Positions 1 to 12,396 of a DNA stretch of 60,000 bases are shown piece after piece. The stretch comes from Membranipora membranacea. Its lineage: Eukaryota > Bryozoa > Gymnolaemata > Cheilostomatida > Membraniporidae. The notes below the pieces were generated by a model. The model ran no database searches, was not told where the DNA came from, and was given only the letters and a program-made list of their open reading frames with translations. Made by a program: the position numbers and the translations under genes. Location: positions 15,502,001 through 15,562,000 of the forward strand of contig OU612068.1 in NCBI GenBank assembly GCA_914767715.1. Reading direction: 5' to 3'. Each line of letters opens with the position of its first letter. The stretch's first letter is position 1.

Positions 1-1290
1 CCGGTTGATTCTTTCCAACAGATTTGTGTTCCTACTGGAGCTTTTTGCTGGGTGATCACTTCAGATAACTGGCATCATGGCGCAATCATGGTACAGCACA
101 CTATGTACTGGTATCATTGTACTGGTATCATGTACAGCACAATCATTGTACTGGTACCCTGTGCGTTCATAGGATTGAAGCAGTTGGGATAAAGAGGGTG
201 CGCTAGCTATACTCTTGCAACAATTGCCTATCACAACCTGGATGGCGTAGCAAATGTTGACACTCTATTTGACAGTGGTATTTCAACCTGCAAGCATCTA
301 GTGCTTTACATTCTGATTGGGATTTGCACATGTCCATTTATGTATCTATCATACATATGAATATCCATACTGTCTAATTGGCTTGCTCAATGTTTCACGC
401 TGCTTGCATGATGTCACAGCCTGTATTATCGCATTATCTTGACATCGATCACGAATGACTCGTGTAGTCATGTCTCAGCGTGTGAGATGTTTGAGCGGCG
501 TACTATGTTCAATTCTGCCCACCCGTGTTTTGTGAATAAAACCATGTTTGGTCTGTCTTTTGTGGACTCCCTTTATTGGCTCGGTTGACTCAATTTGTAT
601 GCTGAAGTATTTTGTATTTAGATTCAGTATAACAATCCATGTCATCCGGCTGGGCTTGAGCCTATTTGGTTTACTTACTCTATGTGAAAATATGTGAATT
701 GAGCTGAAATGGTTAACACAGTTTCTCTGGTCATTCATTACTATCTCCGCCCAAGTTGACATGAAATTTTGTATGTGGTACTGGGTGATAGTGTCAGTTA
801 TCCATACATAGCCTTGTGATATCCCGCTTAAATGCTTCATCCACATCCTGCACTTGGACAGTCAGAGAATGTTATAAATCTGGAGTACATCGTGGCTGCA
901 TAGACAGTCTTCTCTCTCACCTGGCTTATCTCTTTCTGTCGCCATCCCTCAATTTCGGCGACACTTCGAAAATGCCTTGTGCATAAAAGATACTGTCCTG
1001 GGATAGATCTGGTTTATCAATCTGCAATTAGCTGTTTTAACTCTTTAACCGAACTATAGCCAAAGAGCGTTGCTGTCTAAACTCTTGGTCCTGTATTAGG
1101 CCTATTGCAATTAGTGTGTTTGTATTGTTATGGATCGTGTAAAATCAGCTACCTGTATTATAACAGTGCTGTGATGACTATCAGTTGTTTATAGAATATT
1201 ATATAAATTATACATCTGGCAACTTTATTTTCAGTTTTTTTTTTTTAACTTTCACAAAAGTAGACCAAGCTGTTTTTCATGTTATTACAG
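1..1290. other. Upstream of the first recognised exon; no gene seen
   Basis: The ITPRID-like gene must continue upstream because its first recognised exon starts one base into a codon, but I could not identify a preceding exon here. Around positions 90-170 a short motif (TACTGGTATCATTG) recurs about three times, a small imperfect tandem duplication. The antisense open frame near 475-846 has no recognisable domain and no splice or promoter context, so I do not call it. The 3' end (about 1230-1290) is the T-rich tract and acceptor of the first exon. Confidence 0.5.
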
Positions 1291-1499
1291 TAGTATAGAT
1301 CAACTGTTGGAGGACAGGAAGGCTAACCCTGAAGAGGTCCTAATGAACCTGGGATTCGGAGATATAGATAAATCTGTCGGCGCTCGTCTGCCTGCCCGCT
1401 TTCTCGCCTCACAGACTCAAGCAACCGGTATCAACATGCAGCACTTCATCATGAGCCACCCTGAACTAGTCAGATACTACAACTCAGAATCAAAACTTG
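1291..1499 (+). CDS. ITPRID: Exon encoding the KRAP IP3R-binding motif
   Basis: 209 nt, acceptor TTATTACAG, donor CTTG|GTAAGA. The exon enters with one base of a codon and leaves with one base (phase 1). It encodes SIDQLLEDRKANPEEV, then LMNLGFGDIDKSVGA and RLPARFLASQTQATGIN. The LGFG core followed by (I/L)P.RF is the signature I recognise from vertebrate ITPRID and TESPA1 proteins, where this segment contacts the IP3 receptor. It joins cleanly to GCT ATG GGT GCT at 2271. Confidence 0.8.
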
Positions 1500-4400
1500 G
1501 TAAGACAGTGCCTACAATAACACCACTGGAAATCGAAGCCTACTAAAATAAAGAGTTGTCTTTACCTTGTTATCATCAAGGATATGAAAAATTCTTGGTC
1601 CATCTATGGATGTTGTTTTGATGTGAGTTTTTGCCCCTGAGATCATTTTCATAGTAAGCACAGGGCAAGAAGTAACAGCTGTCTTGAGCATTGTACCATG
1701 ATCATAATCATCATGAACAAACCATCCTCAAAAACACATCAGCCTCAGCTGCTTCCTTTCTTTGATGTCACACCATCTCTTAAAAGAACAAACCATATCT
1801 CAGATGATTATAATCTCCTTTGGCGCCTATATCTGACCTCCTGACATCATTTCCTTTATATTGACACCTATTATTGTTTCTAGTTAAAGTCTTATCGTGG
1901 GTTTGACGGCCACCTACTATTGTAAAGAGGGTGGCATCTCATTTCCAAAGACAAAGGATGTCTCTATCTCTCGTGTTGATGACTTCCGTATACGCTTAGA
2001 GCTCAATAGCAATTTCAAAAGAGCAACATGTAATATGTGTTGTACGTTTGAAACTCATGGAATAGCTGCATAGCCTCAACATTAGCAAACATCCAGCAAT
2101 GATATGACTCAGATGTGAGATAAGCATAGCATAACATAGAAAAGGAACAACCCAATCATTTTTCATTTTCAGTGTTGTATAAATAAATTGAATGATTTTT
2201 GATGTAATATTGATGAGATTTTGCAGCAGTATTACTTTAATTATATTCTACTACTTTCTATTTGCCGCAGCTATGGGTGCTCTGTACTCCCGTCTTCCTG
2301 CCCACTATCGTAAATCTGAAGGGGCCGGGTCGCACACATCTCTACACAAAAGCTTTAGTATCAGCTCACAGGAGTTTGCAATGGATCACAACACGGTGCC
2401 TATAACTGTACATCAAGGTGAAGATGGTCATATGTATACAAGTATTCTCTCAAAATCAAATGCTGATGAACTCGCCAGACAAGGTGAGTAAGGATTCCAA
2501 CCTGGTTTTTTGCCCCAGTCAGGGGACTTGACAATTATTAGCATAAAATCAAGGTCTCAACCCGTTAGTAAAAATTGATAGCTCTCCACAATAATGTCAA
2601 AGCTGTTTCCTTATGAGATTACGTCAATATATAATAATATGCATAATTGAAGGTCTCATCCACCTCGTACTCTATGAACTTCTCATCATGTGCAGTCCTT
2701 TCAGTAATGAGGAGTCACATTTTTCCCTTAGAACAAACTACTTGACCAAGTTATAGACCGTGTTGTGGTCATGGCTTTGCTCCAGGCCTAAGTTACCTCT
2801 GCTATACTGGTGGAGTCAGTAGTCTAAGATGTTGCAGTTCAACATACAACATCTACTTACAAAATTCCTCTATTATCAAGTTTTCATCTAAAAAGTAGTA
2901 ACGTAAGTTTTATGAATTGGGGAGTTGATAGCATTTAGTGTACGTGACAAAAGTTGTGTAGTCTTTGTTCAGTGGTGTGTGGTTTTCCATCTTCATTTCT
3001 GTCATGGTTCATCAATCTTTTGTTAGAATGTACAGATTTATTAGTAGCTTTTACATGCATGGTACTATTTTTGCTGAGTATATTTGTTTGCTCATCTTGC
3101 TAAACTAAAGGATCATCGCACATACAGCTCAATTTCAGTCTGCGCATGTGCGAACTGTTGAGGCATACGTTCGTCTCTGCAGCATAGGGCTTGAACTAAT
3201 TCACCTAGTCTGAGTACCAAAATTGGGAAAACAATGGAAACCCATATTTTGGAAATATTTGGGCCTAAATGGAACACTGGTTTTGATATCTCATAACCTT
3301 GAACCCTGGGAGTTGCCTTTCTTGATGGAAGGCAGCGCCACCACTGCTGTGCTGCAGAGATAGACTATGTCACAAGGCTATCCTGCAAGCAGAATGGCTC
3401 AATTTAGGACTACAGTGCACAAAAAGCCTCAAAAAAACTCATTGAGCATATTTCAGTCGTTGTCTTGATTTCTCATTGGTTCAAATTCTGGAAAGTAGTT
3501 GTCTTGATTTGACTTTTCAAATAATTGACATTTGTTTCAGATTCCCTGACAAATGATACCAAGGAAAATCTCAGGAAATGTAATTACTAATATTACCAAC
3601 AGTGTGAAAAACAAGTCATTCTAATTACCATCTCATATTAACAAACACCCCCACATACCAATAAATCATGAACATGCCTTGATACTACCCTCTTTGTACT
3701 CTATCGTACCACCCTCTCCTGTTATTTTAATTATCTAACAAACTTTGATTTTAGTATAAGCATACATATCGGATCTCTATACCATACTAAGAGTTTGTTA
3801 GTACTTAGCTGCTTGTAGTCATCAAACCTACTCCAAACCTGATATTATAGGTGTAAATGTGCCAGTAGTGGTTAAACACAGTATAATCAGAGACTATAGA
3901 TATAGTCTCTGGTATAATGTTGTCTAAATCTCATTACTATTCAAGATTAATCATAGATTATCATGATATGTATTTATGATCCCTTGATATTGAGTACACA
4001 TTGCTGCGTGGTCAACTTAGATTTCCTTGGTCGAGTGATTTTGAGTTGTCTCCCTAGTTTGTGTGCCTTAACAACTCCCAGTAGTCTAGCAAACAAATTG
4101 AATTTCTTTGCCCAAGCTGCATACTGACTTGATTTACATGTTATATTTCCTTGGAATCCAATTCTTAGAAAAAATGAAGTTTGTTGCCGATAGTATGGAT
4201 GGATTTACTCTTTCAAACACCAAAATTTATCCAACTTTGAACCTTTTTCTCATGCTTCATTGTAGGTTTCTATGCTGATCATGCTGCACCACGTCATCAT
4301 CAGTCCTTAGAGAAGTTATCCAGTTCCTCTTCTATATCTACTCATGACTGTACTATAGACTCAGTAGATACTCCATCACCTATACTACTCAATAACAGTC

Positions 4401-7400
4401 CAACCGACTCAATGCATCAGAATCCATTCACTATTCCCAAGTCAAACTCACAGGGCAGTGACTCAGTGTTCTCATCAACAGAGAGCTATAATATGGACCA
4501 GAGGCTACGAGCTAAACTAGAGGCCATACAAGAAAAAACACTCAATGAATTAAGTGAAGAAGATTTGGAAGATGGGATATCTTTTGTGAATTTCCGTCGG
4601 AGAAGCGACTCTGAAGTTGTGCACAAAAGAAAAAGTGCGGATGAACAATTGTCTTCTGATATGCTGCCAATCATTGAAGACCAAGATAAATCCATCCATG
4701 CCAAACGTCAAGCTTTTGCAAGGCTGAAAAGTCGCTCATATGGCGAAGAGCGAATAAACCGCGTCCTACAAAGTGCTGCCATCCCTGCAATTCACCAGCC
4801 ACATGAACAAGGAATGCACCATCCGTCACTGAGGCAGGGTGCTGAAACAAGTACCCCTATCAATCATCCTATCATTGTCACAACCACCCATGACCAGTCT
4901 GAATCAACAGCTGAAGAAAAACGCAGAGTCATACCTAAACAGATTGAGGGACTTCTACAGGTAATAATTAAGTGTTCTTTATATGAAGGTTGGCATTGGA
5001 GGACATGAATATTAGGATTTCTATATAACAACTAGCTAGTACCTGACAACATTGTTGAGGATCTAGCTGTTCTCAAATAGAACTCATCGACCACCACCAC
5101 CACAGTTTGCCTCTCACGCTATACCTTATTATTCATGGTCAATCTCATTTGCATCCATGCATGTCATATGATTACTGACTGTTCACAAGCTAGAGATTTA
5201 TTACAATGTATAGACAGAATTATGCTGGCCATATAAATTTTTCTGATTGATGAACTGTGTAGCTACCTGAGGTAACTAAAATGCTCTACAAATTTTTATT
5301 TATTATATTATTATTATTATTTATCCAATCCAACCCCTGCTTTGTTATGTGTTTGGGATATTTATCTTCTTGGGCCAGCTAGCTCTACATTCCTACCTGG
5401 GGCGTGGTTGTGGGAATGTGGTGGGCTTCAGAGATCCAGTCGCTTCTCATATCTGTGATGATGATGAATGTGTCAACTCCATCGGCTTATTGGGGAGTTA
5501 TCATCATATGCACTAAATCTTATTAGGCAAAAATCCTTTACAGACAAGAGCTGAAAAAATCCCAAACTTGCTAAACCACCATGGTCAGGAAGTTTTATTC
5601 AAATCGCTGTAAGTGTGAATTTATTGAATAGCACAACATTTTGTTCTGTGTTTCACCCAAATTGATCTGTGGTAATCGCTGTGTTAAGTTAATACGTAGA
5701 CATAGTCATACTGTTCCATAACCACACGTTTTCACAGTTATATATCATGCATCAATCAGGTAACAAGACCCCCAGCCCATCATTTAACTGTCAGGCTTTA
5801 CCACACGTAATTTTGTAAATTTGTTGTTTACCAAGCGTTTAGCTCATATATTGTACAAACTGTTATCTGCTCTTACATATTGCATTCAGCAGTACTGAAT
5901 GCATTCAGCTGTGCACTAATGCCCGCTGCCCAATCTTTGTTCATTGCCCCTCCTTTGTTTCCTTTCAGGTTATTAACCCAGAGAGTTTTGACAGTATAGA
6001 CAGTGATACAGGCACACTCGTACCGAGTGCCAGTACATCACCATGTCAGGGAATGTCGCCAAGTACCAGTAGACATAACTCTCTAGGTGTCATACCTGCC
6101 ATGGAGTCATTTGAGCTAGAAGAGGTGAGTGCTACTAAAAGTTGGTATTTGATTGTTGGCTCCTGACGTATTGATGTCGGAATGGTGTGGGAATGGTGTA
6201 GTTACAATAAGATAGCATGCAACTCTTATCGCAGTCCCATAACGCACTTTTCATCCCCATACCTGTATTTCTGTCTATATTCTGGAAGGAAAGCATGAAC
6301 ATGTCCATCATGATATCTTGCATTGGGTCTTTTTCTATGCACTATTGTGTAACATGAATGGTTGTAATTGATGGATTCTGACTTTAGTCTGTGTCATATA
6401 AGGTGCAGAGTGGTTGTGAGCAGCTGTCATCACCAGGAGAAGCTGCAGCACCGCTCCCCACCAGTAAGAGGCGACGAGCTAAACTACAGCGTTCTGTCAG
6501 CGAGAGATCCGACTCGGACAGCAGCGGTATTGCTGATATTGATGGAAAATCAAGCACTGGTCGCAGAACCGGGGTAAGTAGAACCGGGGTGAGTAGAACC
6601 GGGGTGAGTAGAACCGGGGTGAGTAGAACCGGGGTGAGTAGAAACGGGGTGAGTAGTAGAACCGGGGTGAGTAGAAACGGGGTGAGTAGAACCGGGGTGA
6701 GTAGAACCGGGGTGAGTAGTAGAACCGGGGTGAGTAGAAACGGGGTGAGTAGAACCGGGGTGAGTAGAACCGGGGTGAGTAGAAACGGGTGGAGTAGAAC
6801 CGGGGTGAGTAGTAGAACCGGGGTGAGTAGTAGAACCGGGGTGAGTAGAAACGGGGTGAGTAGAACCGGGGTGAGTAGTAGAACCGGGGTGAGTAGTAGA
6901 ACCGGGGTGAGTAGTAGAACCGGGGCGAGTAGTAGAACCGGGGCGAGTAGTAGAACCGGGGTGAGTAGAAACGGGGTGAGTAGAACCGGGGTGAGTAGAA
7001 CCGGGGTGAGTAGAACCGGGGTGAGTAGAACCGGGGTGAGTAGTAGAACCGGGGTGAGTAGTAGAACCGGGGTGAGTAGTAGAACCGGGGTGAGTAGTAG
7101 AACCGGGGCGAGTAGTAGAAACGGGGTGAGTAGAACCGGGGTGAGTAGAACCGGGGTGAGTAGAACCGGGGTGAGTAGTAGAACCGGGGTGAGTAGAAAC
7201 GGGGTGAGTAGAACCGGGGTGAGTAGAAACGGGGTGAGTAGAAACGGGTGGAGTAGAACCGGGGTGAGTAGTAGAACCGGGGTGAGTAGTAGAACCGGGG
7301 TGAGTAGAAACGGGGTGAGTAGAACCGGGGTGAGTAGTAGAACCGGGGTGAGTAGTAGAACCGGGGTGAGTAGTAGAACCGGGGCGAGTAGTAGAACCGG

Positions 7401-10400
7401 GGCGAGTAGTAGAACCGGGGTGAGTAGAAACGGGGTGAGTAGAACCGGGGTGAGTAGAACCGGGGTGAGTAGAACCGGGGTGAGTAGAACCGGGGTGAGT
7501 AGTAGAACCGGGGTGAGTAGTAGAACCGGGGTGAGTAGTAGAACCGGGGTGAGTAGAACCGGGGTGAGTAGAACCGGGGTGAGTAGTTACCATTGATCAT
7601 GCCTGTTACTGTTTTCTGCTGTAGAAGTTAATGAAGAAATGAATTTGTAGTAGTGACACAGTTTTATACTGTTTTATAAATGTTGGATGCGATAGTGACG
7701 TATTGATAAGATCGTTATGACGGCCAATCCTATACTTCCACGTTACATGATGTACATTCTCCTGTTTTAGCCGATTTGATTGTCGTGGTGATAACGGCAA
7801 GTCACTCCAGCAGCCATCTTTTTTTCCCGTTTCCATTTTTTTAGCCCTGCATTTTCTGACCCTTTAGCTCCGCAGCCAATTAATACATGTTAAATTGTCT
7901 CCTGTCCTGCAGAATAACAGCCCAAAGAACCGATCTCCGAATTCTCCAAATACTAACAATAACACATTGACAGTAACCTGCGATGCCAGCCTTGCTCCGG
8001 GGCGACCGCACTCTATTTCTTCATCCAATCAGACTCTGAACTCTGTTCACAGCACCATATCCGCTCAAACTGCTCAGACAGTTGTATTGCAGATACCATC
8101 AGCCTCTGTACGACTGAGGCGCTCATCAGAGAGTGATTTACAATACTATAGTGCTAACAGCTCACCAAGCTCCCACTACTTCACACATACCTACAACTTT
8201 GATGCCAGTCCTAAAATCCAAGATAGTATAGAAACTGTGGACGCCGAAATACAAACAGAGGAGATGTTGTGTCCATGTTGTCGAGCTTCCTTGATCTATT
8301 GTAATGTCCGTCGCCCAAGCAGCACCGATGATTGGATGATTAATAATGATATGGTGAATAAAACTCCCCTCCTGAGTAGTGATAGTGATGATATATACAA
8401 CATACCAAGGAATCACAGGGACACCCACCTGAGGACAAGGGAGAGCGTGTCAGGGGGAGATAAGGTAAACTTCTACATTTCCACGGAGAGTGAGGCAGAG
8501 GGCACTAGTATGTCATCGTCTTTACCTGCCTCACCACAACATGATCTCTACCACCTACCAACCTCTAATAAGGTAAGAATTCCTACATAACTAACTTTAC
8601 ATTACCTGTGACTGTAGAATACTTCGGTATGGCCCAATCATGGGAATTCTAGGCACACTTGGAAATTATATTTACATGTCATTTATTATTGGATGAACTT
8701 GCAAATAATGATAATGCAGGTAGCGATGAATCTAACTCATTTACCTAGCGTTTGTCTTCTTTCTCATTACAGACACCTTCAACAGTTGATGAAGTTTGCT
8801 CCGAGATGACACAAGATCTTCAGCTACTACAAACACTATTTGAGAAATACAACATTCAAAAACCTCAATCACCGCTGCCAGAAAGGTTTGTCAACATCTC
8901 AGTTAGCCTGCATAGTGTATGGGGGCATGCAGATCCCATTGGTAACAGTTTGCTATTAAATATAGGTCATAATTTTTAGCGTTTTGCTAAAAAGTTGATT
9001 GTAAGCTAGACTTCAGTTGAGCTAGTTTAATTGCTACTTAATTTTAGCTAGCACAAAAGTTCAGCTAGTACAGGTGGGAAATTCATATAGTTAGTGTAAG
9101 CAGTAATAAACTAAACTTTTCGAAATTTGTCTCCTGTGATAATTTTACTCCTCTAGGATAAAACCGTTTCAGATCAGTTCAACTTTGTCATGAGGTAGGT
9201 TGGTATGGAATTTTGTGAGTTTAGTTCAGAAACAGGCTGTTATTTTTATGCTGTCATAGAATTTTCTATAAGTTGTGGGGTGAAAAGTTGCTTTCCCCAA
9301 AAATACTGGTCTCCTGATCTCTTTTCATTCTATCTTCATCTATATAATATATATTTGTAGTGAAGCAGGGATGAAGGAACAGATATTATCTAGTTTACAG
9401 GTAGCCGCTGCTGTGTTACAGACTAAAACTCCTACTCCAGTACATAACATGCATCATCACACCATAGGTGCTCATAGTCATCACATAAGCTCACTGTCAG
9501 AGAAGGATACGCAGTTCTTACCCATCACAGTAGACTTTCCACGTCAGACGGCCACTCTTACTGCCAGAACACCTGTCAAACAGTGCCAGGTATAACAGCC
9601 ATTCACATTACTCCTCAATGATACTTCTTGATTCAGTATATGATCTTAGTGAGCTACTCGTTATATTTCCAATTTTATTCAGTAGAACATATCCCTATTT
9701 AGGTGCTACAAACAATATCTTGCACATGAGAGTATCGGTGATTTGTTTTAAATGGAATATCTTTTGATAATTCACTCTGATGGTTTATGTCTGCAGGCCA
9801 CTGCGCCCACTGCGCCCTCTACCGACAGGCTTGTTTACTCTATGGATGCACACGGAGGAAGTGGACATATCCCTCTCAGTGAGCACAGTAGTACACATGC
9901 ATCACTCCAGAGTCTACCTAACAGCAATACAGCCAGCTCAGTAACAAGCTCAATATCCCGACTTAGCGAACAACTACGACATGCGGATACTAAGGCTAGA
10001 TATGAGGTATGTCAAAATTATAGACTGAGGCTTTGTAAAGGGTAACATTATGTGTTTGGGTAAATAGGTTGGAACGCTACATTCTACCTTATTGACACTT
10101 TTCCATGGTTCTCTATATTATCTATCACTGCAGTGAAGTGGATTTATTTGCCAACATCTACGTGCTGAACATATTAGTGCCATGTTAACTTCATTCATTA
10201 CTACAAGAAAATTATCAGAAGCCTGGCTTTCCACAAAAAAATAGTTTAAAATAAGGAGTTGTGATGGCTTATCAACATTCTAGACATCGCTATGAGGAAA
10301 CTTAGTTTTATTCTATTGGTGTTGGGCTTGTCTTGAAAAGAATCGGTCGGGCTGTTGTGGGATACCTCCTAATGATCTCCAGAACTATAACTATAAATAT

Positions 10401-11433
10401 GCATAACCCTTCCATCACATTTCACTTCACAAGGCAATTCCCTTCTGCTTTCACAGCTAGCTTAGACACTTCCAAGGTAAGCGGTGTGTTGCTTCATAGT
10501 CACATGTGTTATAAGATTCTCTCTAAAACGAATAGAATTAGATGCATCATCGATCAGATGTTCAACATTATCATTAATAAGTCAAACTGCAGTTGCCTTC
10601 TCTCGTCTGCTCTGTGCACATGGACCTTGATTGTGAGCTGGTAGTTTGGAATGATGATGTGAACTGATTGCACACTGTCTTAACCCTGATTACCCTTGTC
10701 CTTAATACAAACCATAATTATATACCTTCATATGTATGATATTCACACAGTGGTGATGTCGGATTATGTTATACCTTATACTTTCTCACCTGTCTGCCTT
10801 GCCAAATCTATCTACCTAGCATTAGCCTTGACGTGGCAAGGCTAACCTATCATACATTCAGACTTAACTTTCATTTTGATAGCATGCAATTCAGTATTAA
10901 TCCATACCAGTTTTCTATGGTTAATATTCAAACTCAAAGCATCTAGGACTGTAGGGGTATCCTAATCACGTTGTAGCCTACCTGCTCAGGCTATGTGATG
11001 TTTGGGATAAATCTCATTTCCTTGTTTACTACTAAGATGCAAGGTAGATAAGCTTCAACAAATTCTCCCAACCTCCCTTATCAAACACATAATAGGGCAT
11101 GTTAATAAAATTTCCTCAATACGCTCAAAACCTAAAATGAGAGGAATTGTCAGACCACATTCCTTCAGATTTTTCCCTGGAAAACCCCAAAGCTTGCACT
11201 GAGGGATGATGTTTGCTGTGCACTTGAAAATCGACATAGCCCGCATGCTGCAGCACTGAACTTTTGCCTGCATATGAATCTGATGTGTTTAACATGGCGA
11301 AAATGACTCATTGTAGAGGCAAATAGCAGAGTTAGAACTACAGAAATATAAGCTAACAGTCGAAATGAAGAATGAAGAAATCGAGTATTGGAAGGGTTTG
11401 GCTGGAAGTACAGAATCACTCGCTCTCAGTTGA
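1291..11433 (+). CDS. ITPRID: ITPRID/KRAP-family IP3-receptor-interacting protein (10 exons, 5' partial)
   Basis: Exons: 1291-1499, 2271-2483, 4266-4960, 5969-6124, 6388-6573, 7913-8572, 8773-8885, 9361-9589, 9797-10006, 11317-11433 (TGA). All joins keep phase, giving 928 residues plus one leading base. The first exon carries the KRAP IP3R-binding region: PEEVLMNLGFGD, then LPARFLASQTQATGIN. Known vertebrate members (ITPRID1/2, TESPA1) bind IP3 receptors and position them near actin or in lymphocyte signalling; the same role here is inference from the motif. The middle is Ser/Thr-rich and probably disordered, with a basic patch (TSKRRRAKLQRS). The last exons (SISRLSEQLRHADTKARYE, then RQIAELELQKYKLTVEMKNE) read as a C-terminal coiled coil, as in the family. 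The acceptor at 6387 could instead be 6408, also in frame. The donor of exon 5 is the founder of a large minisatellite. An ancestral single-copy ITPRID is likely, so I do not choose between paralogues. Confidence 0.82.
3888..3911. mobile_element. Micro-palindrome, 24 bp, 7-bp direct repeats (CAGAGACTAT family, copy 1)
   Basis: Arms CAGAGACTATA and TATAGTCTCTG meet with two central bases. Perfect direct repeats GTATAAT flank it at 3881-3887 and 3912-3918. It lies in the intron between ITPRID exons 2271-2483 and 4266-4960. A second copy with the same arms but a different flanking repeat is at 15701-15740. Seen directly: palindrome and flanks. Inferred: insertion by a transposase-like process. 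Confidence 0.65.
5000..5968. other. Intron with an (ATT)-rich tract
   Basis: Intron between exons 4266-4960 and 5969-6124. Around 5300-5325 there is an ATT-rich run next to a somewhat more GC-rich stretch (5330-5520). That could be a decayed SINE with a microsatellite tail, but I see no tRNA B box, so I only note it. No coding signal. Confidence 0.3.
6565..7587 (+). repeat. Donor-site minisatellite, about 63 units of 15/18 bp
   Basis: Unit AGAACCGGGGTGAGT (15 bp) or AGT plus that unit (18 bp). It equals the last 9 nt of ITPRID exon 6388-6573 (AGAACCGGG) plus the first 6 nt of its intron (GTGAGT; the first copy reads GTAAGT). Both lengths are multiples of three and no unit contains a stop, so the host frame stays open as RTGVS/RTGVSS repeats until SSYH-stop just past the array. 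Roughly 56 units keep GG|GTRAGT. Five read GGGGCGAGT and two GGGTGGAGT, which destroys the donor. A block of about 459 bp is duplicated (the GGGTGGAGT variant at 6786 recurs at 7245), so larger-scale expansion also occurred. Confidence 0.93.
10007..11316. other. Last intron of the ITPRID-like gene
   Basis: 1.3-kb intron. It contains the 22-bp palindrome and a decoy exon-like segment at 10463-10482 (AG...GTAAGC) that would put a stop in frame. A 20-bp TAGCCT...AGGCTA inverted repeat at about 10974-10993 belongs to the same end type but has no convincing direct repeats. Nothing else recognised. Confidence 0.4.
10823..10844. mobile_element. 22-bp TAG...CTA palindrome with near-perfect 9-bp flanks
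   Basis: TAGCCTTG, six central bases, CAAGGCTA. Flanks are ACCTAGCAT (10814-10822) and ACCTATCAT (10845-10853), 8 of 9 identical. Its ends resemble the 50-bp palindrome at 12309 and it has the same flank length. It lies in the last ITPRID intron. Confidence 0.4.
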
Positions 11434-12043
11434 CGGATGATATCACATACAACACGCTGTGACCCATGACCTTTGAAATGCAGCTTACTCCTTACGGCTC
11501 ATATTGGCCATCAAAGAGCCAGAGCTAGGAAAGTCACAAGATTACTATCGTTCTAAACTCTCACATATAACGCTCTGCCATGCGTTGCGCTTTCATTTAC
11601 AAATTTTTACCTATGCAAACTATGAACATGAGTACACTGCCATCCGACAATATTGTGTTTCACCGAAGTTATCTTATGCCACTCCAGTGTCTATATAATT
11701 TGCACCAACACGGTGCTTTATCGAAAGAGAAAGCCAATTTTTTATTACAAACTTAAATTACAAAGTAACTCATCATTGCATTCAAAATGCTTCTTTATTT
11801 TTGCTTACTATATATTTGGTATTGCTTACCCTTATATGGGTGGACACAGTATTGTTCAAAAGCTTGTGATGAGAAATACTGTTGAATCACTGCCAACTGT
11901 AGTCAGACTACATGTGCTCAAGATGTTCTGTTAAATATTGTTATTCCATAAATGAAGCCTTGGCTCCAAGAAGGCGCTTTCCTAGGCTATTTAATGAAAT
12001 TAATTGACAGATGTGGTGCTAGAATTTATCAAAAAAAAGTTAC

Positions 12044-12049
12044 AATAAA
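12044..12049 (+). terminator. Putative poly(A) signal of the ITPRID-like gene
   Basis: AATAAA about 610 nt after the stop at 11433, in an A/T-rich region with no other exon in between. It is the first canonical hexamer I noted downstream. No cDNA evidence is available, so the 3' UTR end is inferred. Confidence 0.5.
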
Positions 12050-12117
12050 ACTCAGTAGCTGATTCAATTTTTCTTCCTCCCTTGCATATATATATACTCA
12101 TTAATTTAGTGTTATAT

Positions 12118-12238
12118 TAGCTGGGGGTCTCATCACAGTTTTTAACGGTGTAGAAAAGTCACAGGGATGACTGCCAACTTCATGGTATGGTGTAAGTGAC
12201 AATGTGTTGACAGGACATTTGTGGTGAGACCCCAACTA
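12118..12238. mobile_element. Candidate 121-bp MITE with about 20-bp inverted ends
   Basis: The left end TAGCTGGGGGTCTCATCACA matches the reverse complement of the right end (TGTGGTGAGACCCCAACTA) at about 17 of 20 positions with one gap. Flanks are GTTATAT (12111-12117) and GTTAAAT (12239-12245), 6 of 7 identical. No coding capacity. It is degenerate enough that it may be an old insertion. Confidence 0.4.
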
Positions 12239-12308
12239 GTTAAATCCAGATTGAGAGGCTTCATTATATGTACGTACAGCCAACCAATATGTGAATCATG
12301 GTGAGGGT

Positions 12309-12358
12309 TAGCCTGTCTTAACAAGCTTTGTTCAAACAAAGCTTGTTAAGACAGGCTA
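12309..12358. mobile_element. 50-bp perfect palindrome with perfect 9-bp direct repeats
   Basis: Two 24-bp arms (left begins TAGCCTGTCTTAACAAGC) separated by CA, arms fully complementary. Flanks GGTGAGGGT at 12300-12308 and 12359-12367 are identical. This is the structure of an element reduced to its terminal inverted repeats. A 9-bp duplication is typical of Mutator-like elements and is shared by the 535-bp element at 46263. Confidence 0.7.
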
Positions 12359-12378
12359 GGTGAGGGTGTTAGTTCAGT

Positions 12379-12396
12379 CAAGGAGTTAACTCCTTG
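12379..12396. mobile_element. 18-bp perfect palindrome with 7-bp direct repeats
   Basis: CAAGGAGTTAACTCCTTG flanked by GTTCAGT at 12372-12378 and 12397-12403, both perfect. It sits only 12 bp beyond the duplicated flank of the 50-bp palindrome. It has the CA...TG ends and 7-bp flank of the micro-palindrome class; the CAAGGA/TCCTTG ends recur at 15162-15183. Confidence 0.7.

Noticed and set aside
475-846. Antisense 123-codon frame upstream of ITPRID
   Set aside because: No domain, no splice or promoter context; composition looks like non-coding DNA.
5880-5911. TGCATTCAG direct repeats around CAGTACTGAA
   Set aside because: Repeat and palindrome overlap; the geometry differs from the 7-bp class and could be simple duplication.
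6497-7600. Two long antisense frames across the ITPRID array (PRFYS and HPGST repeats)
   Set aside because: They are by-products of a 15/18-bp repeat without stops in several frames; no independent evidence of transcription.
10463-10482. 20-nt exon-like segment with good acceptor and GTAAGC donor
   Set aside because: In the phase required it reads CTA GCT TAG; skipping it gives a continuous coiled coil.
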